Source of the DNA: Novosphingobium lentum NBRC 107847
GTDB lineage: Bacteria > Pseudomonadota > Alphaproteobacteria > Sphingomonadales > Sphingomonadaceae
NCBI RefSeq assembly: GCF_001590965.1
Contig: NZ_BCTW01000010.1
Location: 1 to 64,000, forward strand
Length of the DNA stretch: 64,000 nucleotides
Direction of reading: 5' to 3'
Position 1 is the first letter of the stretch. Every line of letters starts with the position of its first letter. Shown one piece after another: positions 19,078 to 27,210 of the stretch. The notes beneath the pieces were generated by a model that was not told the origin of the DNA, did not search any database, and was given only the letters and a program-made list of their open reading frames with translations. The position numbers and the translations under genes were made by a program.

Positions 19078-21159
19078 ATGCAAACTCCAAACAATGCGAC
19101 GGCGATCATTCAGGAGGCAAGAATTTGCCTTCTTGCCGGCGCACGTATCAAAGATAGTGCTGACCCATCAGACGCGATGCTTGTGTTGCTTTCTGGTCCG
19201 TTGAGCGAACTTCATGGGACATTGTTCGAACCCGCAAAGCTCTCTGATTTGGCTAAGGCTCAATTCGGCTGGGAAATTTCCGCAGAGGCAATTGAATTTT
19301 TCATTCCAAAAATGCGAAGCTTGGGCTGGTTGGATTCGCGCACAGATTTCCCAGCTCGTGGCCCTTTTTACGTTAATCTCCCGGAACCTGACTTAACCGA
19401 GCAATCAGGATTGAACACCTCTGAGGCGCTTGCAACGCTCGGAGTGGAGTTTCGAGAATTTGCTAAGACTATTTCTCCATTTCAATCGTTGCCTGATGAC
19501 CCGATGGAAGCTGGCGCCGTACTCCTTCGGTATGTTGTCGATACCAACCTTCCCCTACTTGCAAACAATCGTAAAGCTCAATCCGACGATGCCTTCTTAG
19601 CGGCAAGATTTGTCGAACACGTTAATCATGATAAGCTTCCGGCGCGCGAGACCTTGGCAAGTTTATCAGCAGTCGGATTTTTATTTCGTGTCGCTGAAGA
19701 AATAACCCATCCTTCTCAAAGACGTCGTGTAGATTTGAAGATAGTCGTTGATGGTCCAATTATCCTCGACTACCTCGGATGCTCTGGTCCACTTCGCTCG
19801 GAAACTTCAAACGTCATATTTGAACAACTTCGTGATATGGGTGCACAAACGGTTACATTTGAACATTGTCTTAATGAGGCGCGTGACGCCCTAAAGTCCG
19901 TTTTAAAGGCAAATCCAAGAGACCGCTATGGCCCCACAGGTGACGCGCTGCGCAAAGGCATCGTCAACGAGAACGCTTTGCTTGCAATGCTGCAGGCTTT
20001 TGACGTCGCCATCACAAGCAAACTTATCCATATTCTTCCAGACGATATTGAATTTACGCCACAATCCCACAAGTTTTTTAGTGATGATCGCGCAAAAGCT
20101 GTGGAACAAATCGTAAATTGGCATGAAGGCTTTAACGACAATGCTCGATACGCAGACAGCGACACGACCGCGCTCACGATCAGACGCAGATTAGGCCATC
20201 GCACAACTGATATTTTCGCAAGCAAATTTGTATGCGTCACGACCAATGAAGTCTTTGCGATGGCAACAAAGAGACATTTGTTGGAGACGGCATATTATAA
20301 CGCGCGTCAAGTTCCACCAATAGTCTCGCTTAAGGAATTAGCAGCCAAGCTTTGGATAGAGGTTGGAAATAGCGCTAAAAATAATTTTTTGTCACTACCA
20401 AATAGTCAACTTTTGCTTTCATGTGACAGAGCGTTGCGCTTTAATCTCAAGATCGTTGAAAAAGCAAGATCCGAACTTGCTAAGGTTAGGCCAGAGCAAT
20501 TACAGCAATTTGAATTATTGCTCGAAGTTCCCCGGTCGGCTCGTGCGGTCATGGATGTTACCTTAAACAACGAGAAGTACGTTTCTGGAGACACTGTCGA
20601 GCAACTGGTCGAGGCTGCCGTTGAGGCTGCGGGAGCTGAAGTGGGCGTAAAGGCTCGTGCGCTGCGCGCTCGCGATCAACAGAAATTTCGAGCGGAACTC
20701 GCCGAGGCAGAAAAGAAGATTGAAACTGAGCAAGCAAGGGCTCTAGAAGATCGGCAGCTTGCAGAGCGGGAGCGTGCTGCCCGCGAAGAAGCAGACGAAA
20801 GCATGCTTGAAGCAGTGGGAACTAACGCTTCTCGTCGCTTTAAGGTCATACGATTTTCCGTCCGCATGGCAAGCGTAGCCGTAGCAGTGCTTCCCCTTGG
20901 GGGCATAGCGTTGGCGTTGTGGAATGGAGTTCTTGGGCCAATCGGCGTTGCCGTGGGATGCATTCCAGTGTGTTTAGCCGCTGCAACTGCAATGGACCGG
21001 CCAGGAGCATGGTTGTCTCAAATAATTAGCGGAAAACTCGAAGAAAGTGCTGTTACTCAGTTGCGCAATGTCGGTCGCCATGACTTGGCAAGTCTAATCC
21101 AAATCACTTGGAAAGATGGCATAGCGAATACAACTCTTTCAGTGCATGATTTGGATTAG
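19078..21159 (+). CDS. PIN-like, coiled-coil, two-TM protein, horizontally acquired
   Basis: The 693-residue product is not a family I can name. Residues 1-215 look like a helical lead domain. From 220 to about 400 there is a PIN-nuclease-like pattern: hydrophobic strand then Asp225 (KIVVDGPIILDYLG), Glu267 in a helix, the acidic pair Asp360/Asp362 (YADSDTTAL) and a strand ending VCVTTNEV. Residues 520-575 are a charged Glu/Arg/Ala coiled coil, and two hydrophobic helices follow at about 594-614 and 616-638, with a short tail. Base composition is much more AT-rich than the neighbours, and codon use differs, which indicates transfer. It is alone between lon and ybaB. The domain reading is inference; an anti-phage or toxin role is possible. 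Confidence 0.75.
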   Translation: MQTPNNATAIIQEARICLLAGARIKDSADPSDAMLVLLSGPLSELHGTLFEPAKLSDLAKAQFGWEISAEAIEFFIPKMRSLGWLDSRTDFPARGPFYVNLPEPDLTEQSGLNTSEALATLGVEFREFAKTISPFQSLPDDPMEAGAVLLRYVVDTNLPLLANNRKAQSDDAFLAARFVEHVNHDKLPARETLASLSAVGFLFRVAEEITHPSQRRRVDLKIVVDGPIILDYLGCSGPLRSETSNVIFEQLRDMGAQTVTFEHCLNEARDALKSVLKANPRDRYGPTGDALRKGIVNENALLAMLQAFDVAITSKLIHILPDDIEFTPQSHKFFSDDRAKAVEQIVNWHEGFNDNARYADSDTTALTIRRRLGHRTTDIFASKFVCVTTNEVFAMATKRHLLETAYYNARQVPPIVSLKELAAKLWIEVGNSAKNNFLSLPNSQLLLSCDRALRFNLKIVEKARSELAKVRPEQLQQFELLLEVPRSARAVMDVTLNNEKYVSGDTVEQLVEAAVEAAGAEVGVKARALRARDQQKFRAELAEAEKKIETEQARALEDRQLAERERAAREEADESMLEAVGTNASRRFKVIRFSVRMASVAVAVLPLGGIALALWNGVLGPIGVAVGCIPVCLAAATAMDRPGAWLSQIISGKLEESAVTQLRNVGRHDLASLIQITWKDGIANTTLSVHDLD

Positions 21160-21200
21160 CTATTCCATAGGCTAGTTTCGAATTATTCAACACAATACGC

Positions 21201-21536
21201 TCAAAACGGCAGCTTGAACCCCGCCGGTATCCCCGCCGCCATCTGGACTTTCTGCATTTCGGCGGCGGCGACGCTGTCGGCTTTGCCGCGGGCGTCGTTG
21301 AAGGCGGCGGTGACGAGGTCTTCGAGCATGGCTTTCTCGGCCTTGTCCATCAGGCTGTCGTCGATCGCCACGCCGATCACGCGGCCTTTGGCCGAGCAGC
21401 GGATCTTGACCAGCCCGCCGCCCGAAACGCCCTCGACCTCGATCTGGTCGAGCTTGCCTTGCGCTTCTTCCATCTGTTTCTGGATGGTCTGCGCGGCGGC
21501 CTGGGCGGCCTGGATCATTTCTTCCATCGACTTCAT
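21201..21536 (-). CDS. YbaB/EbfC family nucleoid-associated protein
   Basis: Small dimeric DNA-binding protein found next to dnaX in most bacteria. The 111 residues (MKSMEEMIQAAQAAAQ...) carry the long N-terminal helix and the VSGGGLVKIRCSAKGRV core. The ATG at 21534-21536 overlaps the dnaX stop as ATGA; an upstream ATG at 21551 would add five residues inside dnaX. The usual third partner recR is missing here; the convergent AT-rich PIN/TM gene occupies that side. Confidence 0.93.
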   Translation of the reverse strand: MKSMEEMIQAAQAAAQTIQKQMEEAQGKLDQIEVEGVSGGGLVKIRCSAKGRVIGVAIDDSLMDKAEKAMLEDLVTAAFNDARGKADSVAAAEMQKVQMAAGIPAGFKLPF

Positions 21537-23380
21537 GCGCGTCGGCTCCATGGTTTGGCATCGCGCGGATCGGCGCGAGCGTCTTCGATCAGTTCGGCAT
21601 CGGGAAAGGCGGCGAAGGCGGCCTTGACCAGCGGATCGGCGAGCAGCGCCGCGTGCGCCGACTGCGCCTCGGCCTCGGCCAGTTCGCGTAAAGACGGCTG
21701 CGCCTCACCCACGGCGTGTTCCACCTGCCAGCGCGTGCCGGTGGTGCGCAGCAGCGCATCGCGCAAGTCGGCGTTGACGTCCTCGGCAAAGCCCGGCGCG
21801 ATCTGGTAGCGCAGCAGGCCATCGCGCAGCTCCACCACGCGCAGCCAGTCGCGCATCACTTGCGCCACGCGCAGCAGCCCGGCGTCATCGACCCGGCGGA
21901 CCAGCGCGGTCCATTCGGCCAGCGTGTTGACCGGCGGCCTTGGCGGCGCGGCGGCCGCGTGGTGGGCGGTGGCGGTTGCAGGAGCGGCGGGCGCGCTGTC
22001 GGGCTGGTGCGCCATGGCGGGTCCGCGCGAAACGAGGTCGTCGAGCTTTTTGGCCAGCGTGCCCGGATCGGGCAAGTCGGCGGCGTGCATCACACGCAGC
22101 AGCGCCATTTGCGCCGCGATCAGCGGATCGGGCGCGGTGCGTACTTCGTCATGGCCCTTGAGCAGCAGCTGCCACAGGCGGTGGAGCTGGCCGGGCGACA
22201 GGTCCTTGGCCCAGCCCTCGATCGCGGTGCGTTCCTCGGCCGACGGGGCATCGGCGCCGCTGCCGCCCAGTTGCGCCACGGTCACGCGGTGGACCAGTTC
22301 GAGCTGCGCGCGCAGCATCGCCACCGGCTCGATCCCCAGCGCATACTGCTGCGCCACTTCGCCCAGCAGCGCGTTGCCGGTGCCTGCCAGCACCGCGGAA
22401 AGCAGGCGGCGCTGCATCGCCTTGTCGGCCAGCCCCAGCATCTCGCGCACTTGCGCGGCGGTGATTTCGTGCCCGCCCGCCATATCGGCATGGGCAATCG
22501 CCTGGTCGAGGATCGACAGGCCATCGCGCACCGATCCTTCGGCGGCGGCGGCGATCATCGCGAGCGCCTCATCCTCGGCGGCGACGCCTTCCTCGCCGCA
22601 CACCCACGCGAAGTGCCCGTGCAGCGCGGGCGTCTGGATGCGACGCAGATCGAACCGCTGGCAGCGCGAGAGCACGGTGACCGGCAGCTTGTCCGCCTCG
22701 GTCGTGGCGAACAGGAACTTCACGTGCGCCGGCGGTTCCTCCAGCGTCTTCAGCAGCGCGTTGAACGCGTTGCGCGACAGCATGTGGACTTCGTCGATGA
22801 TGTAGATCTTGTAGCGCGCGGAGACGGCGGCATAGCGCACCGCCTCGATGATTTCGCGCACGTCGTCGACGCCGGTGTGGCTGGCGGCGTCCATCTCGAT
22901 CACATCGATGTGGCGGCCTTCGGCGATGGCAATGCACGGTTCGCACACCCCGCACGGATCGATCGTGGGGCCGCCCTTGCCATCGGTGCCGATGCAGTTG
23001 AGCGCCTTGGCGATCAGCCGCGCGGTGCTGGTCTTGCCCACCCCGCGCACGCCGGTCATCAGGAAGGCATGGGCCAGCCGGTCACGCTTGATCGCGTTGC
23101 CCAGCGTCTGGACCATCGCCTCCTGCCCGATCAGCTGCGCGAAGGTCTGCGGGCGATACTTGCGCGCCAGCACGCGGTAGGGCTGCGCGGGGGCGGGAGC
23201 GGCGACGGACGGGGCCGAAGCAACCTGCGGCGGCGCGGGAGAAGATGGCGCGGGAGGAGATGGGGCGGCGGCGTCGCCGAACATCGATTCCTGGCCCGCC
23301 GCCTCAAGCTGGGCGGCGGTGGGGCCGCTTTCCGCCTCCGTGGCAGGCTCGTTACCGAAGATATCTGGGGAATCGTCCAT
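21533..23380 (-). CDS. dnaX: DNA polymerase III subunits gamma and tau
   Basis: Clamp-loader ATPase and organiser of the replisome. The 615 residues have an N-terminal Pro/Ala-rich extension of about 65 residues, then YRVLARKYRPQTF, Walker A GVRGVGKTSTAR, the zinc-binding Cys cluster (CIGTDG...CGVCEPC), the sensor-1 strand and a tau-type C-terminal region. I see no A-rich slippery site for a gamma frameshift. It is coupled to ybaB. Confidence 0.96.
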   Translation of the reverse strand: MDDSPDIFGNEPATEAESGPTAAQLEAAGQESMFGDAAAPSPPAPSSPAPPQVASAPSVAAPAPAQPYRVLARKYRPQTFAQLIGQEAMVQTLGNAIKRDRLAHAFLMTGVRGVGKTSTARLIAKALNCIGTDGKGGPTIDPCGVCEPCIAIAEGRHIDVIEMDAASHTGVDDVREIIEAVRYAAVSARYKIYIIDEVHMLSRNAFNALLKTLEEPPAHVKFLFATTEADKLPVTVLSRCQRFDLRRIQTPALHGHFAWVCGEEGVAAEDEALAMIAAAAEGSVRDGLSILDQAIAHADMAGGHEITAAQVREMLGLADKAMQRRLLSAVLAGTGNALLGEVAQQYALGIEPVAMLRAQLELVHRVTVAQLGGSGADAPSAEERTAIEGWAKDLSPGQLHRLWQLLLKGHDEVRTAPDPLIAAQMALLRVMHAADLPDPGTLAKKLDDLVSRGPAMAHQPDSAPAAPATATAHHAAAAPPRPPVNTLAEWTALVRRVDDAGLLRVAQVMRDWLRVVELRDGLLRYQIAPGFAEDVNADLRDALLRTTGTRWQVEHAVGEAQPSLRELAEAEAQSAHAALLADPLVKAAFAAFPDAELIEDARADPRDAKPWSRRA

Positions 23381-23433
23381 CGCGCCCTAGGTAGGCACTG
23401 GCGGCGCGAATGTCGAATGGTGCGCGGCTTGAC

Positions 23434-23454
23434 ATTTCAGTTTCAAAATGAAAT
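23434..23454 (+). promoter_or_regulatory. Palindromic operator before the DUF4188 gene
   Basis: A 21-base near-perfect dyad, ATTTCA-GTTTCAAAA-TGAAAT, with one mismatched pair besides the centre. It begins at the last base of a TTGACA hexamer at 23429-23434, so a bound dimer would cover the promoter. The spacing and TTTCA/TGAAA arms suit a MarR-type repressor, none of which is encoded in the window. Confidence 0.55.
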
Positions 23455-23478
23455 CTATCTACCCAGGAGAACCCGCCC

Positions 23479-23970
23479 ATGTCGCAGCCCGTTATCGCCG
23501 GACGCTTTGCCGCAGACCATGACCAGTCGCTGGTGGTGTTCTTCATCGGCCTGCGCATCAACAGCGTCCGCAAGGTGGGCAAATGGCTGCCGGTGGCGCG
23601 CGCGATGGGCCCGATGATCGCGGAACTCAGCCAGCGGCCCGACAGCGGGTTCCTCGGCACCGAGACGCTGTGGCAGCCGTGGCGCACGATCGCGCTCATC
23701 CAGTACTGGCGCGATTTCGATGCGCTGGAAGCTTATGCCCGCGACCGGGAACAGCAGCACTGGCCGGCGTGGACTGCGTTCAACAAGGCGGTGGGCAGCG
23801 ACGGCACGGTGGGGATATTCCACGAAACCTACAGCGTGCCACGCGGCGGCTACGAGACGATCTACGGCAACATGCCGCCGTTCGGGCTGGGCAAAGTCGC
23901 CGGGCTGGTCCCCGCCACCGGATCGCGCAACGACGCGCGCTCGCGGATGAAAGCGGCGTTGGGCGACTGA
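23479..23970 (+). CDS. DUF4188 family protein
   Basis: The 163 residues resemble the DUF4188 family, small alpha-beta-barrel proteins related to Dabb/monooxygenase-like folds: VFFIGLRINSVRKVGKWLPV, the conserved QYWRDFDALEAYARD stretch and HWPAW/FHETY near the middle. The reaction is unknown. AGGAGA stands eight bases before the ATG. An upstream palindrome suggests it is induced on relief of a repressor. It stands alone, divergent from dnaX. Confidence 0.8.
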   Translation: MSQPVIAGRFAADHDQSLVVFFIGLRINSVRKVGKWLPVARAMGPMIAELSQRPDSGFLGTETLWQPWRTIALIQYWRDFDALEAYARDREQQHWPAWTAFNKAVGSDGTVGIFHETYSVPRGGYETIYGNMPPFGLGKVAGLVPATGSRNDARSRMKAALGD

Positions 23971-23980
23971 CGTCGGAAGC

Positions 23981-24117
23981 GGCACCGGCCCGCTCCCCCG
24001 CCCGGCCACTGAGTCATTGTCCCGCCTCACGGCGGGAACGGCACCGGCCCGCTCCCCCGCCCGGCCACCCGACGAGTGTACCCTAGGGGTGGCCGGGCGG
24101 GGGAGCGGGCCGGTGCC
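23981..24117. repeat. 29-base GC-rich repeat, two direct and one inverted copy
   Basis: Three exact 29-base copies: 23981-24009 and 24040-24068 in direct orientation, and 24089-24117 inverted (GTGGCCGGGCGGGGGAGC...). The second and third copies can form a very stable hairpin of 29 pairs with a 20-base loop. A smaller hairpin CCCGCC-TCAC-GGCGGG lies between the first two. It sits between the DUF4188 stop and the SRP RNA. Confidence 0.9.
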
Positions 24118-24143
24118 GACTCAATCGAAGATTGCGTGAAAAA

Positions 24144-24233
24144 GGAGCCGGCCGACCCGCCGCAACCCGTTGTGGCTGCTTCCTTCCGGACCTGACCAGG
24201 TTGGCGGACGCAAGCGTCCGACCGACTCCCGGC
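24144..24233 (-). ncRNA. ffs: Signal recognition particle RNA (4.5S type)
   Basis: On the minus strand the domain IV hallmark is present: CCTGGTCAGGTCCGGAAGG followed by AAGCAGCC, which is the conserved GGUC/GGAAGG apical structure bound by Ffh. Flanking strands pair GGAGTCGGTCGG with CCGACCGGCTCC-like sequence to close the hairpin, and a TTTTT run follows on the 3' side. Ends are accurate to a few bases. It pairs with Ffh for membrane protein targeting. Confidence 0.92.
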
Positions 24234-24288
24234 GGTGCCTATGGCTTCGGTCGATGCTTTTGTCCAGCCTTGCCGGCCGGGCACCGAC

Positions 24289-24567
24289 TTACCTGAAGTT
24301 GTCGGCGTAGCTTTGCAGCTTGAGCGTGCGCACCGGCGTGGGGATCACGTGCGCGGCAATGCCGTACTTGTCCGCATAGGCGCGCGCTTCGTCGGCAGTG
24401 GCGAAGGTCAGCGTGACTTGCGCCTGCGTATCGCCAGACCCGGCCCAGCCCATCAGCGGATCGGCCCGCCGCGCTTCTGCCGGGACGAAATCGAGTAGCC
24501 ATTCGTCCGTGCGGGCACGGCCGGATTGCATGGCGTTTTTCGGGCGCTGGTAGATGCGTGCTGGCAT
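24289..24567 (-). CDS. NDUFS4-like NADH dehydrogenase accessory subunit
   Basis: Small accessory subunit of respiratory complex I (ETC complex I family). The 92 residues match the family: ARIYQRPKNAMQSG near the start, WLLDFVPAE, MGWAGSGDTQAQV and FATADEARAYADKYG. It is an alphaproteobacterial and mitochondrial trait, encoded away from the nuo operon here as is common. Minus strand, downstream of hrpB by about 30 bases. Confidence 0.9.
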   Translation of the reverse strand: MPARIYQRPKNAMQSGRARTDEWLLDFVPAEARRADPLMGWAGSGDTQAQVTLTFATADEARAYADKYGIAAHVIPTPVRTLKLQSYADNFR

Positions 24568-24599
24568 GGCCCGCGCTTACGGGCGAATCACGCCACAAA

Positions 24600-27113
24600 T
24601 CAAGTCCGGTTATTCCCCCGCTCGAACGCATTGCGCGTCTTGAGGCTGGGCGCTTCGGCCCACGGCGCGTCCGGCCAGCGGTGGCGGGGATAGCGGCCCT
24701 TCATGTCCTTGACCACGTCGCGCCAGCTGCCGCGCCAGAACCCGGGCAAGTCGGCAGTGGTCTGGATCGGCTTGCCACCGGGCGAGGTCAGGCTGAGCAG
24801 CAGCGGGCGCGCCGGCTGGCCGATCACCGGATGGCGGTCGAGCCCGAACAGCGCCTGCACGCGCAGCTCCACCGCCGGGCCGCCCTCGTGCGCATAATCG
24901 ATCGCGTGGGTGGTGCCTGCGGGCGAGGTGAAGCTGGCGGGGGCCAGCCGGTCGAGCGTCTGGCGCTGGGCATAGTCCAGTCGCCCCAGCAGCGCATCGT
25001 GCAGCGCGCCGGGCGCCAGGGCAAAGTCGCGCCGTCCGGCGAGCAGCGGCGCGAGCCAGTCCTCTGCTTGCGCCACCAGCGCAACGGGACCGAGTGCGGC
25101 GATCCCGGCATAACGCGCGCGCTCGATCAGTGCCTGTGTACTGGTGCCGAGCGGCAGCAGCGCCAGCCCTTCGGCGCGCACGCGGTCGAGCAGCAGCGCG
25201 CCGACCGCAAGCGGATCGGGTCGGGGATCGGGCACGCGCGCCAGCACGATCGCGCCCAGCCGCCGCTCCAGCCGCGCCTTGACGCGCGCTTCGGCGGCGT
25301 TCCATTGCAGCGTGTGGCGTTCATCCAGCCGGTGGGCGAGCCAGCGCGACAGGTCCGCCTCGTCGAGCGCGATGGCGGCGGTGATCCGCGCGCCCTTGGC
25401 CTCGCCTTGCGCCTCGCCGATCACCAGCCATTCGGACGAGGCGAGCGGGGACGTCGGATCGAGCCGGTAGCCGCGCCCGCCAGAGGCCAGCCATTCCTCG
25501 CCACTGGCCGAGCGGCGGCGGGCGATGCGATCGGGGAAGGCTTCGGCGAGCAGGACGGCGAGCGGCACCTGCACCCCCGCGAAGGCGGGGGCCTCAGGCG
25601 GTCTTGTGCCGTGTTCGCCCGCCTGAGATCCCCGCCTTCGCGGGGAAGCAAGGATTTCGGCCTGGGTCGCCCAACGCCCCGCCAGCTTGCGCGACGCCTC
25701 GGCCCGCGCGCCGCGCTCGCCATTCCAGCGGTCGAAGCGCAGCGCCAGATCCTCGCCCCGCCCGCCCAGCCCGCGCTCTTGCAGCAGCATCACCAGCCGC
25801 GCCGCATCGCGCGCCGCGCCGTGACTGGCAGCGAACAGCAGCATGTGCGCCAGCGCCGGTTCCATCGGCAGTTTCGCCAGCGCGCGTCCGTGCGGGGTGA
25901 TGCGGCCATCGTGGTCGAGCGCCCCCATCGCCGCCAACTGCGCATGCGCCGCCCCCAGCGCGGCGGCGGGCGGCGGATCGAGCCACGCCAGCGCCGCCGG
26001 ATCGCCCGCGCCCCATTGCGCCAGCGTCAAGGCCAGCGGCGCAAGGTCCGAGGTCAGCATCTCGGGCGGATCGAACGGCGCACGACCGGCATGCGCGGCT
26101 TCCTCCCACAAGCGGTAGGCCACGCCCGGTCCCTGCCGCGCGGCGCGCCCTGCCCGTTGCGCAGCGGCGGCCTGGCTGGCGCGGTGCGTGACGAGGCGCG
26201 TCACCCCGGCGGCCTTGTCGAACTCCGCGCGGCGCGACAGCCCGGCATCGACCACCACCGCTACGCCGTCGAGCGTGAGGCTGGTCTCGGCGATGGCTGT
26301 CGCCAGCACGATCCGCCGCCGCCCAGCCGCATCGCGCCTGATCGCGGCACGCTGCCCGGCGGGATCGACCTGCCCGTGCAGCGGCAGCACCAGCGCCTGC
26401 GGCAGGCGTTGCGCCAGCACTTCGGCGGTGCGCTCGATCTCGCGCACGCCGGGCAGGAACGCGAGCACGTCGCCCGTCTCCTCGCGCCACGCCTCGGCAA
26501 TCGCGCCCGCCATCGCCAGTTCCAGCCGCAGTTCGGGCCGCGCGCCCAGCCAGCGGATGGCCAGCGGATGCGCCTTGCCCGCGCTTTCGATCACCGGGGC
26601 ATCGGCCAGCAGGCGGGCAAAGCGCGTGCCGTCGATGGTGGCGGACATCACCACGATGCGCAGATCGTCGCGCAACACGCCTTGCGCCTCGATCGCGAGG
26701 GCAAGGCCGAGGTCGCTGTCGAGGTGGCGTTCGTGCGCCTCGTCGAACAGCACCGCGCTGACCCCGGCGAGGTCGGGATCGTTCAGGATCGTGGCGACGA
26801 AGATCGCTTCGGTCATCACCAGCACGCGGGTGCGCGCGCTGCGTTTGCTGTCGAGCCGGGTGAGGTAGCCGATCGTCTCGCCCGGCGCCTCGCCCATGAG
26901 TTCGGCCATGCGTTCGGCAGCGGCGCGCGCGGCGACCCGGCGCGGCGAGAGCACGATGACGCTGCCGGTGCACCACGGCTGGCTGAGCAGCGCGGGCGCG
27001 ACGGCGGTGGTCTTGCCCGCGCCGGGTGGGGCGATCAGGACGGCGGAGGGCCCTGCACGCAGCGCGGTGAGCAGGTCGGGCAGGACCGCGTGGATGGGGA
27101 GAGTTTCGCTCAT
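24600..27113 (-). CDS. hrpB: ATP-dependent helicase HrpB
   Basis: DEAH/DExH-box RNA helicase of unclear cellular role. The 837 residues show Walker A APPGAGKTTAV, the DEAH box LFDEAHERHLD, motif III SATIDG, and QRAGRAAR of motif VI, then the HrpB C-terminal domain. Residues about 490-513 (SPRRRGSQAGEHGTRPPEAP) are encoded by a dispersed palindrome inserted in frame, in a linker before the LLAEAFPDRIARRR stretch. Elsewhere the sequence reads as an intact gene. Confidence 0.95.
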   Translation of the reverse strand: MSETLPIHAVLPDLLTALRAGPSAVLIAPPGAGKTTAVAPALLSQPWCTGSVIVLSPRRVAARAAAERMAELMGEAPGETIGYLTRLDSKRSARTRVLVMTEAIFVATILNDPDLAGVSAVLFDEAHERHLDSDLGLALAIEAQGVLRDDLRIVVMSATIDGTRFARLLADAPVIESAGKAHPLAIRWLGARPELRLELAMAGAIAEAWREETGDVLAFLPGVREIERTAEVLAQRLPQALVLPLHGQVDPAGQRAAIRRDAAGRRRIVLATAIAETSLTLDGVAVVVDAGLSRRAEFDKAAGVTRLVTHRASQAAAAQRAGRAARQGPGVAYRLWEEAAHAGRAPFDPPEMLTSDLAPLALTLAQWGAGDPAALAWLDPPPAAALGAAHAQLAAMGALDHDGRITPHGRALAKLPMEPALAHMLLFAASHGAARDAARLVMLLQERGLGGRGEDLALRFDRWNGERGARAEASRKLAGRWATQAEILASPRRRGSQAGEHGTRPPEAPAFAGVQVPLAVLLAEAFPDRIARRRSASGEEWLASGGRGYRLDPTSPLASSEWLVIGEAQGEAKGARITAAIALDEADLSRWLAHRLDERHTLQWNAAEARVKARLERRLGAIVLARVPDPRPDPLAVGALLLDRVRAEGLALLPLGTSTQALIERARYAGIAALGPVALVAQAEDWLAPLLAGRRDFALAPGALHDALLGRLDYAQRQTLDRLAPASFTSPAGTTHAIDYAHEGGPAVELRVQALFGLDRHPVIGQPARPLLLSLTSPGGKPIQTTADLPGFWRGSWRDVVKDMKGRYPRHRWPDAPWAEAPSLKTRNAFERGNNRT
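25574..25646. repeat. Dispersed palindrome (family A) inside hrpB
   Basis: An inverted repeat with ends CCCCGCGAAGGCGGGG and inner CCTCAGGCGG arms. The same ends and CTCAGG/CCTGAGG parts occur in intergenic copies at 48738 and 63945. Its length and phase keep the hrpB frame open and add about 24 residues. Confidence 0.85.
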
Positions 27114-27130
27114 CGCGGTGTCAGTGCAGA

Positions 27131-27200
27131 TGCTTCGACAAGCTCAGCATGAGCGGACTTCTACTACCACCCCCGCTCGTCCTGACCCTGTCGAAGGACG
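27131..27200. repeat. Dispersed palindrome, family B
   Basis: Arms GCTTCGACAAGCTCAGCATG and CCTGACCCTGTCGAAGGAC, bounded by AGCGG/CCGCT on the inside, form an imperfect hairpin between the polyprenyl synthase and hrpB genes. Related copies are at 30554 and 43388. Confidence 0.75.
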
Positions 27201-27210
27201 CACGCCCCGC

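Noticed and set aside
21533..23380. Programmed frameshift in dnaX
   Set aside because: No A-rich slippery sequence or suitable stop context was seen.
23981..24117. CRISPR array
   Set aside because: Only two direct copies with one spacer, third copy inverted, and no cas genes.
24558..27152. Long plus-strand frame opposite hrpB
   Set aside because: Antisense shadow of hrpB without family features.
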